Assembly (NCBI RefSeq): GCF_019112545.1
Contig: NW_025064903.1
Location: forward strand, 218,765-282,764
Length of the DNA: 64,000 nucleotides
From: Guyanagaster necrorhizus
Lineage: Eukaryota; Basidiomycota; Agaricomycetes; Agaricales; Physalacriaceae
Direction: 5' to 3'
Positions 33,701-47,420 of the stretch are shown here, piece after piece. A program made the position numbers and the translations under genes. A model generated the notes under the pieces. The model was not told the DNA's origin. It worked only from the letters and a program-made list of their open reading frames with translations, and searched no databases. Positions within the stretch are counted from its first letter, which is position 1; each line of letters begins with the position of its first letter.

Positions 33701-36700
33701 GGGTACCATTTCTTCAAATGTCCTCTCTTCCTTCTCTGCGTTCACTCTTGCTGCTAGGTCATTAGCATGGTGGGTTGCTTTAATGTTGATGGCCCTTTGG
33801 AGGTTGACAGCAAGAATTGTCTCACCATCCTCCATCTCTTTGTCCCACCAGTCATCAGAGTCATTGTCTGGTAGTTCGAAGGGAATTCCCCGACATCAGC
33901 ATCGAGTGAAAGTGATGTGTCTGGTCTTCCAATTGATTAGCAGATTATGTCTGATCAGCCAATCATGCCTGAAGAATATCTCTTTAGTTCTCAGGTCAGT
34001 TACTGCTAAGTCGATTCATTCCGAATGATCACCAATGGTGAGCCTGAGCTCGACATATTTGGTAATCGACCCAGCTTGGTTTTTGGTTCTATCTGCATTA
34101 TAGACAGGAATAGAGGCTGCTGTTGCCCTAGTAGGCAATTTGTGCTTGTCAACGAAAGCTCGGTTGATGCTACTTCCCATGCAGCCACTGTCAATTAAGG
34201 CGGTGACTGTATAGGTTGATCAGGATGTTAACGTCTCGATCTGGGCCTTGGTTAATAAGTCGCGCCTAGGAAGTTTGGTTTGATGAATGAATTTCCGTGG
34301 CCCATGTAATTCATCCAACCATTCCAGGGCTTGACATCGCTCCACAGCTTTCATCCCAGTGATCATTTCATCGATTACTTCCTCGACTCAGGTCTTGTGT
34401 ACCCAGTTTTTTAGTATGGCTTTTGCCACTGCTTCGTTCTTGGCATCCTTGATGGCTCACCAAGTCCATTCGGTATCGAATGGCTTTAGCCAACCTGTGG
34501 GGTTCTCTACCTCTGTTCAGCCTGAAGGCGATTGAGTCTGTTCTATACTTTTAGTTTGATGAACTTTTAATGATGATGCACCTTGCTTAGGGCTCTCTGC
34601 CCTTCTTTGGCCTTTCATCGGTGCTTGAGGTGTCGGAGTCGGTTTTTTAGGCAATTCTGAGTTCTGAGTAGTGGGGTCGGGTATATTCGAATGCACACAT
34701 AATTTAGACATGGGTGGTTGTACTATAGAGGAAGAAATGTCAGTCTGTCCAGCAGAAGGGGACCCATTACTCTTGTCCTTGGCCGAGGCAGTCGAATCGC
34801 TTACTGCTCGGCCCCATCTTTTACCTCCTCAGGTTTGTTGTTCTCCCTGAGGCTCTCGTCCTCCTTCATCAATTTGGCAATCTGCATCTGAATCTCTTCT
34901 CTTGTGTGCTTATTCTTCTTCTGAGGGCAGTTTCGTGCCATGTGGCCCTTCTGACCACAATTGAAACACCTCCCTCCCTTCTTGAGGCGATCCACATCCA
35001 TTGGCTGACCCGTTCTGGTATATGTTGTGCCTGTACCAGTTTGCTTCATTCCATAAGAAGTTGAGGTCGAGCCTCTGGGCTTGGTGGATGCGGTCGTTCC
35101 AGGGGTAGAGGGCTTTGAGCCCTGTTCCTGTCTCTGTCCCTGGCTTCGATGTCCATAGGCCAGAGTAGTCACTTCTGCTTTTTGTCGTTGCCATTCCTTG
35201 TACATGGTAATGATCCGGCTCTTCCATTCATCATAGCCAACTGGAATATCCCTGCTGATATCAGAGATGGTTATGAGGTAATGGGATGGTAGTCCTATTT
35301 TCATATACTTGACCATATGGCCAGTATTGGCAACATCTTCTCGAACTCTGGCAAGTGTGCCAAATCATTCTAACTCGTCAAAGTAATCTGTAGCCAGCTT
35401 TCCAGCCATCTTGAATTCCTTCATCTTCTGTTTGTGGACTTTCTGGACTGCAGAATCTGTGAATTTATCCCTGATCATTTGTTTGAAGACCAGCCATGCA
35501 GGGTATCGATGATGGTCCCTTGTGGTAGACCAGAAAGTGGGGGCGATTAGGACCCACCACATTTTGGCCTTGTCTGCCATATGAGTGACAGCAAACATTA
35601 TTTTATACATGTCAGCGAGGAAATATGGGGTGAACACCTGGAAGTATTGGTCGCAGTCGATCAGAAAGCGATTGATATTATCGGATGCCCCTCGAAAGGG
35701 GCGTGGTTCTGCGCAAAGAATTGGTTTGACCTGAAGGATTTGAGCGGCGGCATCAAGGGCGGGCATCGGGTTCAGGAGTCCACCATGGGGCAGCTGCACC
35801 CACCCTTTTGGAGGCCCTGAGAATGAATGAAGGGATCCATCGTCGGCAATGGGACTTCCTGGCTTCAAGGCTTCCTTTCGAACGATTCTCTCATTCCTAA
35901 TAGTCCAGCCCTGGGCGAGTGCCTCAGGGTCATCTTCTGTTGGAAGAGGCAGTTCGGGTGCTGGGGCCTCACTGCCCTCAGCCTCATCTGGAGGCAGCTG
36001 CCTGGTGAATGGCTTTAGTAGGAAGCCAGGGATCTTCCAGGGGTTCGGATGTTTTGGCTTTTCTTTAGAAAGCCAAGACATTGTACTGTTACTGGAAGGG
36101 CTTTTCCTCCAGGGTGGTGGGGCACTTACCAGGAATGGCAAGTATTCATCTTTGGGAAGTACCAGGGATAGCCCTGGTACTAGTGGCTCTCTATTGCAAC
36201 TGAGGATTGGTCAGGAGTGTTGCCGACCCCTTGGATGCCTCTCCTCCCTGGTCTTCCATTCCTCCCACTTCTCGTCTACCAACCGGGTCCACCGATTATC
36301 TTCGGAGAGAAGGTTTCCCTCCTCTTCTATTTCTCCTTCCTCCGTCAGGCCAATATAGGCCTTGGGGATCATTGGAGTCCTTCCAGTATGAGACCCCTCA
36401 AGTGGGCAGGTCCCAAACTCCCTCAGTCTCGGCATGGTGTCACCACTCCCTTTCCCCTTCCACCTGAGTGGCATATTGTTGGAATTCCTCAAAGAAGTCT
36501 CGATTGAGGAATTGGGTGGTAAGCTTCTTGTGTAAGAACCCTCAAAGGGTTCGATTGCTGATCCAGGGGGTTGGCCGAAGGGGTATTTTTGCTTTGATGG
36601 TCCAATCATAGGACTCATCATCTGCTAGAGAACTGCTGCTCCCTGACTCACTGGATAGGGGTCCGTCTAGACCGCCTTCTCCTTCATCGGTGGTGTCATT

Positions 36701-37327
36701 CCACTGGTCGACCTCATAGGGGTCGTCCTTGGGATCTTCATTCCACTCAGTGTCTGGGGCCCATTTTTGCCCCCCAACTGGTCATGGTTCCTGCCTCTCT
36801 GTGCCACTATTGGCACCTCGACCCTGATCATCTTCTCCATCATCCCAGCGATCTGAGGCATAGGGGTTATTTTCGGGATTTTCATCCCATTCTGTTCCTG
36901 GGAGCCATTTCCTTGGCTTTCAGGTCCTTGGGGCAGGGCCCCATTCTGTGGGTCGGCCAATTCTGGCCAACTGTCAGTGCCCCTTGTCAAGCTCGTCTCC
37001 CCATCGCTGGCCATGCTTGACCTCCTCTTCTTCCACCAATGTGTCAGTGGAGTCAGGGTTGGAGGTTGGGACTGGTGGGGTACTGAGGAGGGATTCCTCC
37101 TTCTCTTAGCAAGGACCTGATTGGCCCATGCTTTCAGACCCTTGTCCAGGTCTGTCCTCAGTGATTCGGGCCTCGGTAGAGAGGCCGTTGATGAGTTGTT
37201 GGATGATATCATCCTTTTCTTGATAATCCCTGATTATCCTGGTTGTCAATGTTTCTAGAAGAACAGTCAGCAATTCAATAGAGACAGGGGGAACTTTGGA
37301 GTTGATAGAGCTGTTGATGGAAGACAT
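30704..37327 (-). pseudogene. Element A gag-pol remnant
   Basis: Gag frames lie at 34801-37327: the capsid-like region is at 35365-36141 (FRGASDNINRFLIDCDQYF) and a CCHC zinc knuckle CFNCGQKGHMARNC at about 34930-34975. A protease-like DSG (IDSGCMGSSINRAF) sits at about 34150-34195. Reverse transcriptase (33000-33560) keeps the active-site YLDD at 33133-33122 and FFGLTNSPATFQ. RNase H lies at about 32440-32770 (YEIYDKELLTIMLTLAEWRH) and the integrase core at about 31500-31920. At 30704-31228 the integrase tail leads into a chromodomain (YKIDEVLNHKTQR, DYLVSWKRY). Stops split pol into many pieces. One at 32866-32864 replaces an Arg of the conserved NFYRRFI stretch, as expected of CGA to TGA. 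The element is coding-dead as it stands. Confidence 0.9.
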
Positions 37328-37424
37328 ATAATGTTTTTGATTGATTGAAAAAGGGTCGGTGAGAAGCGTTCAGTTCTTTTAGCCTTTGGGCTCAAAGAAG
37401 AGAAGCTAGAAGTCTCGAACTAAT

Positions 37425-37951
37425 TGTTAAGCCTAAGTTTCATGTGACTATCAACACATGATAAACAGTTTAGTACCTCGCACTTCGGGTATGTCCGACT
37501 GAGTTCACTGGAGTCAATAGTGGAAGTGAATCAAGGCTCAAATAGTAAGAGCTCGAGAGTAGTTTAGTGGAGATAAACTTTAGTTCGAGACTGGGGTGTT
37601 ACAGCGAGAACTAAGCTACTTAAATACTGTTCTGTTATCTTACTATAAATAAACGTTCACAAAAGATATTGTCTGTCATAGAGCTGTTACCCCTGCTGTT
37701 GCCAGGCTCTCCACAAAAGCTGTTGTCTTGCTGTTGTGCTGTAGTTGTTGCACTGCTGTCCGAAGACGAAAGGGTATTGTCTCTCCCTTCACAGCACACA
37801 GCAGTCAGATAGGAGAGTGACCGACTTGGGTGCTGAGGTAAGTGTTCTCATAGTCCTAAGTGCTGGTCCAAGCACCCTGACTAAGCAAGATAGGGGTTAT
37901 TTCCGAGGAAAAAGAAAAGAAAATAGGAAGAAAATAGGAAAAATCATAACA
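37425..37951 (-). repeat. Element A LTR (5' LTR, right)
   Basis: 527 bp, TGTTAAGCCT...CATAACA. The adjacent leader on the minus strand begins ATTAGTTCGAGACTTCTAGC. Element B shares this at 49155-49173 with CpG lost, so it is probably the primer-binding region, though I could not match a tRNA. Confidence 0.95.
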
Positions 37952-37956
37952 GGTAC
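37952..37956. repeat. Target-site duplication of element A (right)
   Basis: GGTAC, the partner of 29946-29950. Confidence 0.95.
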
Positions 37957-39780
37957 ACTGGATTATAAAAGGATATGATACATTGGATACATTGGTGCTT
38001 TTCCTAGAGCTCTCTTTGATGGAATTCACTATATTGCCTAGTCATTCACCTTTGCTTCTGTTGCAGAATGTGTACTTTAGTGGATATTGTCACTTGTCAT
38101 GACAGCCATCCTGATTGTCTTTGTAATGCATCTTGTGTTTATCAGAATACTGCCCAACCAGAAGGTTATATCAGCAATTCAAGCAGTCATGCCTATCTTG
38201 ATACTCTTGTATCCTCTTAGAAGGATGACTATATTGATGGAAGCTTTTCTTTCCCTCAGATTCCCCCAACTGGGTGTTTTGGAGGAGGTTAACTGGAGGA
38301 AGATTATTCCTCATTTATAATCCTATGCAACAACCTTCTGAGAGTGTTTCACATGTCACACATCTATTTTGACCCTCAACAGTGGGTGTCTGTTTTTCCC
38401 ATCATTGTGACCTGTCCTTGATGTTGAAACAGTAATTTAATCCATTGAGAAAACATTCTCTTTTACTGGAATATCAGATGTTCATATATGAGAACATTGA
38501 TATCTTGTAGAGTTACTCTAAGCACAGATAATAGACAAATTTGATATCCTCATCATCTTTTAGTTGCTGAGGTACAATGACCTTATTTTTGCCTTATCCT
38601 ATTCTATTCTTAATCTCAGACTGTGGTCCAACTTCTTGGAGATATCATGTTTGACTCTTGTTTTCTTTGTTTCTGCAACTAATGTTTCAACTTAACTTTG
38701 CTAATGACATGAGATCTTAGAGATATAGTCCATGATCTGTCATTCAGCTATCATTACTGTGTTCTATTTCTTTCCAGCATCAGTCCTCTTCACCCTCTCC
38801 AGGCTTGGTAGAATGATTACACCATAAATGATTTAGACATGTTCTATTTCTCTCTTGAATGAATGCTGGCAGATATATATCAAAATCATGGTTTTCATTA
38901 TACCAATAGCTATAGCCCAATATGGCTTATGCTAAATTTTGTTCAGTTTCTTGTATTTCTTGGTTTTCTTGCAATTATGATGTTCTACTTAGATATATGG
39001 AGACTTTCATTCTCACTGATCTAATACTAATAGCATGAACTACTGATGACTGTGGAGTATTAGAAAAGATAATGCTTGATGTTAGACTGATGCAGAATGA
39101 TGTGAAATGTGTACTAGGACTTTATAAACTAAGAATATTTATCAATATATGTAATGAAAGGCATTTAATAGCCATAATACCTTTTTTGATCAATTTGGAT
39201 CAAAAACATCAACAAAAGATTGAAAGCTGATGCACAGTGACAGTGACAATACAGCAGTTATAGATGTCTACTCCATGATTGTGATGCACCATCAAATGCT
39301 GAAAAGTCCAGTGGCCAGTACTCTTCACAGGCTACAATTAAATATAGTATTAGCAGAGTAACCATCACTAGATAGAGATTCAAACTTGTCTGTTTTTGTA
39401 ATATAGGGATATTTGAACAGAAACTGTAGTCAGTAAATCTGTCTTGAAACAGGAAGAATTGACAGAAATAACAAAAAAGTCACATTGTGAGTATAGTGAT
39501 AGAGTTTGTATTTATTGGTTTCAGCAGCAATATAGACAATCACACAATGATTGAGATACTCATCATTCATGAAAAATTGAACATCAGACTTTCACATAGT
39601 TGTAGAGATACTTCTTCTTTCCCAACATCAGATATTGTAGTGGAATGGAATAGTAAGAAGATGAGAGATTTAAAGAAGTAAAAATCCAAGCCTTGGACAC
39701 TTGAGTACAAAAAATGGAGTTGTCAAGCTTTATAGTCTTTTGACATGAAAAAGCTTTCAGATTTGACAGCAGGAAATAAG
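37957..39780. mobile_element. Older CpG-free remnant, continuation right of element A
   Basis: This is the continuation of the sequence split by element A. A plus-strand frame around 38064-38400 has a cysteine-rich stretch (VTCHDSHPDCLCNASC) and coding-like text broken by stops. The remainder is AT-rich without recognisable domains. It could be a decayed DNA transposon or captured gene; class unknown. Confidence 0.45.
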
Positions 39781-40239
39781 TGTTAGGCTTAAGTGACATG
39801 TGATCAATAACACATGGTAAATAAGTGCTGTATCACATTTGTACAATCATGCTTAAGTCCACTTGGTGTGTTTATAGATATTATATCCCAAGGTCAATGC
39901 AAGTAGTTGACTTGAGATAAAGTGATAGAATAAAGAATAGTTTGAGACTAGGGATACATGGTGTTGCTTATGCTATTTATATACCTCTGAGCCTGTTGCT
40001 AAATATACTATTATTAATTGTAAGTGTCTGCTATAGTACTCATTGTCTTGATGAGGCAATGTTATTTACAAAAGGCTTATTGTGCTATTGTCAGGGTGTC
40101 ACTACAACTCCAGAGACAATGGCTGATGATGCTGACCAAGATTGTCCCACAGTCCTAAGCACTAGTGTAGATGCCCTGACTAAGCATGGATAGGGATTAA
40201 TATAGTGAAAAGTAGATAAAAGATAGAAAAATTGTAATA
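39781..40239 (-). repeat. Element B LTR (left, 3' LTR)
   Basis: 459 bp, TGTTAGGC...TGTAATA (decayed TAACA end), followed by the conserved polypurine-tract complement TTACCCCCTCCTTAAGACTA. No CpG was seen in it. Confidence 0.88.
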
Positions 40240-43200
40240 TTACCCCCTCCTTAAGACTATTGTCCTGATGGCTTAATTAAGAGATAATTTATAGTCATGT
40301 ATAGCATCATCTGCATTCATGTGTCATTCATTTACCCACTGGTTAGACTTCAGTCCATATTCTTTTCAGCTGACTAAGTAGTCAACTGTCATTTTCATGC
40401 TGCCACCATATGCTTTTACTCATTGAGTCTTATGGTTTAGGACTTGATTGACTTTATAGTGTTCTTTATCATTGATCAAGTCAGGTGATGGTGGTGGTCA
40501 TTCTTGATTGAGGAAGGCAGAGGCAATGAATGAAGTTAAAAGGATTTCATTGAATGTGTTATAGATCTACCAGTGTAATGGGAGTCAAAGTTTATAAGCA
40601 GAGGTACTGACTTTCACAGTGATAGTAAAGGGGCCAGTGCATTTATTGTCAAGCTTTTATTTTGGGCATGGGAGATGGAGGTTTGTCATGTCAAGCCAAA
40701 CTTTATTATTGACTTGATATGAATATGCTGGCCACTAGTATTTGTCATATTGAGTCTTTATAGCATCAGTGGCTTTTCAGAGTGTGGTTTCTGTTTTGAG
40801 GTGGATCTTTGCTATGTCTGCAACAAAGTCAGTAGAGGCTGGAGTGGTTGTATGAGAGTGTATAGTCCTAGCTATATTTGAGTGTCAACCATGGTTAATG
40901 AAGAAGGGAGTTTTGCTAGTAGTGGAGTGAACATGATTGTTATATTGAAAGGCTGCAAGTGCTAATCATTCAGTTCAATCATCTTGTTGGTAGCTGATAA
41001 ACATACAGAGGTACTTCTCAATTTCCTGATTGATGCACTCTATCTGGCTATCCATTTGTGAATAGTAGGCTGTTGATGCATTGCAAATATTGAGTAGAAG
41101 ATAGAGGTCATCTATGAACTTTGAGATGAATTATGGTCCATGATCTGAGATGATGACTTGTGGCATACTATACTTGGCATAGACTTCATCCTGAAGTAGT
41201 TTTGCCCATCTTTTGGAAGATAACTCCATCAAGCACATGATTAGAATGATCACTTTTGAGAATTGATCAACAATGATGATGATAGCATCATAGCTATTGC
41301 AGTCTGGAAGCTTCATAATCATGTCAACTGAGATATAGGTCTATAGCTGTATTGGAATTTCATTTGAATATAGCAGAGCAGCACATACCCTGATTGTGGT
41401 CTTGGTCCTCTGATATGTTTTGCATTCTTTGATATACTCCTTAATGTCTTTTGTCATCTTTGGCCACCAGTATTCTCTGAGTACCAACTCCTTTGTTTTG
41501 GCAATCTCTGGATGTCTGGCTGTCACATGATCATGGCTCATTACCAGGATTTCTCTTTGCAATGATTGGTCCCACAGAATATAGAGTCACCCATCATAGA
41601 AGAGAAGGTTATGATCCTGAAAAATTCTGTGCTCATAGTTCAGGGATATAGCAATTCCCTAATTCCACAGATTGGGCTGTCATATGGCACTACAGATCTT
41701 GTCATGTATTTCTTCCTCTGTTGGCATTATTATCACCCAGAAATGCTCTGACTTGAGCAATACTACCCCTTTGTTGTCCTCTTCTCTCTGATTGTGGTCA
41801 ACTCTTCAGCTAAGTAGGTCAGCCTTCTTGTTCACCACATTGGCTTTATGATGAAGTGTATATTAGTACTCAGATAGTTTCATTACCCATTGGGCTTGCT
41901 GGCAGTTGAGTTTCTGAGGAAGTCTGGAGTACCAGAGGTTTTGGTGATTGGTCCAGACTTTGAAGACTTGGGTCACTCTGATGAGGTAGTGTTGCTATTC
42001 AGCCAAAGCAAGCATAATGGCCAGAAGCTCCTTGTCATAGATCTTATAATTCCTCTCTGTCATTGTTAGTGCCTTAGAGAGGAATGCAATAAGCCTCTAT
42101 CTTCTGTTCTGCTCCTGTGATAGCACTGCCTCTATCACCCCCTCACTAGAGTCTGCTTCAACTCAGAACTTTCTATCCTGGCTGGAAACCACCAAGATTA
42201 TATCTTCTGCTAGTTGTCATTTGAGTTCAGTGAATGCTGACTGCTGAAATAGTCCCCAAGTCCAGGGCATGTTTCTGGTAAGCTGTGTCATGGGTCATAT
42301 GATCTTACTGTAGTCTCATATGAACTGGCAGTAGAAGTTTGTGAAGCCAAGAAACAATTGTAGTTCCTTCTTCTTTGTTAGTTTGGGCCACTCCATCACA
42401 CTAGCTACTTTGATTGGATTCATCTGAATGCTCTCTTCACTGATGATGACTCTTAGGTATTCTGTTTCTATCTCCTCAAACTCACATTTCTCAGCTTTAA
42501 GGAATAACTTGTTCTTTCTCATCAGCTTGAGCATTTGTTGTATGAGTCATTGATATTTCTCTTTGTCTCTTAACATGATGAGTATATCATCCAAATAGAT
42601 TGGTACCTTTTCTATAGTGATGAGGTCTTTAAAAATGTCATTCATCATCCACTGAAAGATAGCCAAAGAGTTAGTCAATCCAAAGAACATGACTGTAGGC
42701 TCAAACAGCCCTCAGTTGATTCTAAAAGCTGCCTTTCACTCATTCCCTTCTTTGATTCTCATGTTGTTGTACCCCCATCAAACATCTAGCTTGGTGTAGA
42801 ATTGGACACTCCAAAGGTTGTCCATCAATTCTGATATGAGAGAAAGTGAGTATCAGTTCTTGATAGTCATTTCATTAAGTCATTGGTAGTCCTGTATAGG
42901 CCAAAGCTTGCCATCCTTCTTTTTGACAAAAAAGAAGAGTGATGCCATTGGAGACTTCAATGGTTGGATCTGTCCACTGGAGAGGTTCTCTTCCAGAAAC
43001 TTATTGAGTTCTTGTTGTTCTTGATGATTTAAAAGGTATGTTTTGCAGTCTAAATTAGTGTTAGCATTTGGCACCAATTCAATTGCATGGTCTCAGAGTT
43101 TGAGAGTGGGCAGCTCATTGAAGCTTTTCTTGGCAAAGAGATTATAGTAATCTCTTGCTCATTCAGGCACCATCTCTTCAAATGTCTTCTCCTTCTTTTC

Positions 43201-46200
43201 TTTATTCACCCTAGCTGCCAGATTATTGGCATAGTGAACTGCCTATAGTTGTAGAGTCTCTTTGAGATCTACTGCAAGGATTATCTCTCTGTCCTCTATT
43301 TCCTCATCTTATCTGTCCTCCATGTCTGCATCAGAAAGTAGGAATGGTATTTTTTAGCACTGACACTGAGTGAAAGTGATTCACCTAGTTTTCTAATTAA
43401 TGAGCAGGTTATACTGAATGAGCCAGTTATGTCCTAAAAACAGTTTTTTGGTTCCAAGTTCTATCACTGCAAGGTCAATTCATTCCAAATGGTCTCTGAT
43501 GGTTAAGCAAAGTTTCATGAACTCTGTGATTGATCTAGCTTGATTATTAGTGCCATCAGCATTGTAGACAGAGATAAGAGCTGTGGTGGCTTTAGTTGGA
43601 AGATGATACCTGTCAATGAAGGCCTGATTAATCGAACTCCCTATACACCTGCTGTCAATCAGAGTTGTGATGGCAAATTTCTCCTGGTTTGTGAGGGTCT
43701 GGATACATGCTTAGGTCATGAGATTCTGTCTATATGCTTTTTGTCATTGGATGAACCTTTTTGATCTCTGAAGCTCATCTAACCATTCAAGAGCCTTCTC
43801 TCACTCTGCATTTTATAATCCATTCATTAGTTTATGATCTGCTTCATTGATCCTGGTCTGATGAATCCAGCCCTTAAGGATGACTATCACTCCTTCCTCC
43901 TTTCCTTCTCATATAGTCCATCAAGTCCATTCTGTGTTGAAGAGCTTGAGCCATCTAGTGGGAGTCTCTCCTCCTGTTTAGCCTTTAGACAGTTGAGTTT
44001 GTTTTAGTGATTCCTTAGGTGGTTGTGTAGTGAGGATAACACTGGATATATTTGAATGCATGTAAATATTTCTACCTACAGAGAGCATATGAGTCTGATC
44101 TGTGGCTACTGGCAACACACTATGAAGTTCTCTGGCCAATCAAGTGGAATTGCTCACTTGTTGGCCCTATCTTTTATCTCCTCAATCCTGGAGTCTGGCC
44201 CAGGATCCTTGAGCCCATCTGCCTCTTTTTGCAGTTCAGCTATCTGTGCTCTGATATCTTCATATGTGCACTTCTTCTTCAGGCAATCCCTAGACATGTA
44301 ACCCTTTTGGCCACAATTAAAGCACTTGTCTTCCTTCTTGAGGTGATCAATGTCTATCAGCTTGTCACTGCCAGTGTATATTGTCCTAGTTCTGGTCTTT
44401 TACACTGTATAAGAGAGCATTGTTGTTGTGGCTGGGCTGAGTTTTGCCAAGGTCCTTTTACTAGTGTTCTTCTCATTTCCCATCTGATAGAGTTTCTTCT
44501 GGTCAATCATGATACCTGTGCTGGCCACCTTCTGTTGCAATCTCTCCTTGTTCATCTCCATGATCTAGACTTTTCAGACATTATAGCCTCTCAGGATATT
44601 GGTTCCTATGTTAGAGATCATGCTGATATATGAGAGGGACACCTCTATTTTAAGGTACTCAACTATTTGTCTATCATCATCAATACTCTCTTGTACCTCT
44701 GCTAATGTCTCTAGTTATTCCAACTCATCAAAGTACTCACTAGCCATCTTATTGCCCATTCATAACTCCTTCATCTTATTCTTGTGTACTTCTTGAATGG
44801 CTGAGTTGACAAACTTGTTTTGGACCTCTGTTTAAAGACAGCCTAGGATGGGTAGTGATAGTGCTGTCAGATTGTGGAGCACAGAGTTGAAGTGATTAGG
44901 ATCCATCAGCATTTAGCCTTACTCTCAAAGTATGAAGCTATAAAGGTGACCTTGTTCATATTTACCCTCAGATAGACTGTGTATACTTTAAAATATTGTT
45001 TGCAATCAATTAAGAAGCAATCAATATTGTCTGATATGCCTTTGAAGAGTCAGGGGATTTCATATGAGGTTAGGTTTGCACTGTAACATGATAGCATTTT
45101 AGGGTAGCACTTCCATTGGGTTAGAATATTTATTGAATGGAGGTTATTTCTATTCTGCAGAGGGTCTGAGAAATGAATGAAGGGAATTATCATCAGCAAC
45201 AGAACTCCCCTCAGGAGATGCTTCTTTTCATATGATATGCCCATCCTGTATAGTGAATCCTAGTTGGGTGGCCTCTGAGTTATTTCCTTCAGCTGCTGTA
45301 GTCTGTCCTGCTCTAGCAAGTAGTCAGCTTCCTTTGCCAACCTATGGATTGTAAAAGCCAATAGATCACAGAAGTTCTTATACTTGGAGTTGTCTGATCT
45401 GAATAGTAGCTTCTCAGCTAGCTATAGTGCTTTGTGATAGTCAGAAGCTAAGGGTTCAGATGGGTGATGTCATATATTCAGCATGCTTTAGTGGTATTGG
45501 CGGCATATTCAGCATTAGTGGGATCTTATATTTGAAAGCCAGCAAGGCCTTCAGCTGGTTTTCTGGATGGGTGCTGTTGTAAATATAAATAGCACAGTCA
45601 GTCATGACATACTGTAAAATATATCTCTTTTCTTTATTATCAGTGACTGAATATCTTCTATCCAGAGAGGTTATTAGCCAACTGATTTTTTCCTATAAGG
45701 TTGCTGTCTCCTCTCAATACAGTGCTTTGAACTCCTCTTCTCACATCTTTTAAATTGTTTTCTCTAATTCTTCTTTGCCTGTTAATCTATATTCCAGTCA
45801 TGGGTCAATCTCAGGAGAGATGTCACTGCTCCCATCCCTGCTGTCCCTATTCTCCTCATTATCCATCTCACTCTTCTCAAGAGAGTCATCAGGCTGATTG
45901 TAACTGAGTGGCTCAGGAGCTCAGATCATTGCTGGAGAGCTCTCTGTTGGTTCAAGTAGTAGACTGCCAGTGAGATCAAAGAGGTCAGAAGGGTCTGGCT
46001 CCTCTATCTTCATTGTTTCATTGCCACTCTCTTTCTCTCTTCACTATCTCATAATATCAGCAGAAGTCATTGTAGAAGTTGATGTTGAGAAAGAGGGTGA
46101 CAATATGTTCCCATGTGAATTATCAGAGAACTCAGTCAGAGATCTGGGCCTCAAAAGAGACTCAAATTCCATATCTATCAATGATAGAACTAGCATCAGA

Positions 46201-47420
46201 GGGGAGTGAGCTGTCACTCCTGGTGCTTTCTTCATAGGTAAGGAGCAGTAGCTTATAGTTGTCACCAAGGTTTCTAGCTTTATCTGCACTGTAGATCTTG
46301 GCACTGGCCCACCAATCTGCAGACCAGAGGTCATCTCCATTGTCAGGACTCCACTCAGACCACTCTTGAGGCTTGTTGCTAATGGAGCTGAAGGGTGATG
46401 GATCAGCCACTCTAATTTGGTGGGCTTCATTGGCAGAGATTCCTGGGATCAGACCTCCTTCTCCTTTATAATAGAGATCTCTCTCTCTATCTTTGTATAG
46501 TCCATAATATTCTGGTGGAGTGAGACATCACTCTGCTGCTTGCTCTTCCCAAGTCTGCTGTCTGGACTGTGTATTATAATATTCTTTATCTGCCTTCTGC
46601 TGCTGATGATCAAACACACTCTCTTTCTTGTCTGCCAGCTGATTGAGGATTCTTGAGTCATAGAGGTTGCTGAGGGTTGAGGTAAGCAGACTGGGGGCTG
46701 AAGAGCTAGGACTTTCTCAAGGGGTGACATACCTGGAACCTTCTTCTGCAAGTCTTGCAACCTCATTAATGGAGTTCCAGGCATGGTCTCCAATGCCAGG
46801 CTCATGAGATATAGTGGATAGGTTTAACAATAGTGACTTCTCAAAGAAGTCATTAGAGAGATCTTCATCCTCATGATCTGAGACTGGAGAGAGATGTGGC
46901 AGGACCCAGAGGTTCTGGAACCCTGTGTTTGTATGCTTATTGTGTCTACTAGCTGCTCAAGAGAGGTAGGTTGGTTATCAGGGTTTTTCTTCTTCTTGAG
47001 GGCCTCTTTCATTCATGCAACTAGACTCAGCCTCAGATATGGTTCTGGTCATGGGCTGAAAGGAGGCTTGGGCAGAGGGAGAGATGTTATAGAGAGAGGA
47101 GTCAGGGGTGACATTTTTAAGAATCTGTTAGATCTATTAGAAGGATTGGTAGTGCCTGACTACTCAAGCTGAAATAGATTGATGTCTATAGCAAAGTGTG
47201 ATGATTGCAAGTAAGCCTAAGAGCATTTCAATGATAGAAGCTAGTAGCTTAAAAAATTTGTCAGTAAGATCAGTAGTAGTAATGTTGATAGCAGGCATTC
47301 AGTTTTCTTTGCTCATTGAAGAGGATCTGAGCATGCACAAGGTGAAAATGGATATAGCAGAATGCTATCCACTGACCACACTCACACTAACACACACACA
47401 AAACTCTTAGTTTATGGAGG
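40240..47420 (-). pseudogene. Element B gag-pol remnant
   Basis: Integrase pieces are seen at 41131-41322 (core, YDAIIIIVDQFSKVIILI) and 41341-41562 (HHCC zinc region: HDHVTARHPEIAK and ECKTYQRTK). Reverse transcriptase and connection lie at about 42000-43080, with a stop at 42318-42316 replacing an Arg in NFYxxFI-x-DY. The Gag zinc knuckle is near 44270-44330 and reads CFNCGQKGYMSRDC; its His has become Tyr, a CAC to TAC type change. Gag-like, Ser-rich frames continue to about 47200. Every domain is broken by several stops. Confidence 0.85.

Larger units (their letters stand above)
29951..37951 (-). mobile_element. Element A: Ty3/Gypsy chromodomain LTR retrotransposon, full structure, decayed coding
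   Basis: 8001 bp bounded by 527-bp LTRs beginning TGTTA and ending TAACA, with a perfect 5-bp duplication (GGTAC). The element reads on the minus strand. From right to left it has the 5' LTR, a ~100-nt leader, gag, protease, reverse transcriptase, RNase H, integrase, chromodomain, polypurine tract and 3' LTR. Internal length is 6947 bp. The LTRs differ by roughly a dozen changes counted by eye, all transitions. This is the least decayed element of the island and it interrupts an older CpG-free one. Confidence 0.93.

Noticed and set aside
35849..36358. 169-codon plus-strand frame
   Set aside because: Antisense to the gag region of element A.
44052..44633. 193-codon plus-strand frame
   Set aside because: Antisense to the decayed gag of element B; it survives because CpG loss changes stops on the other strand.
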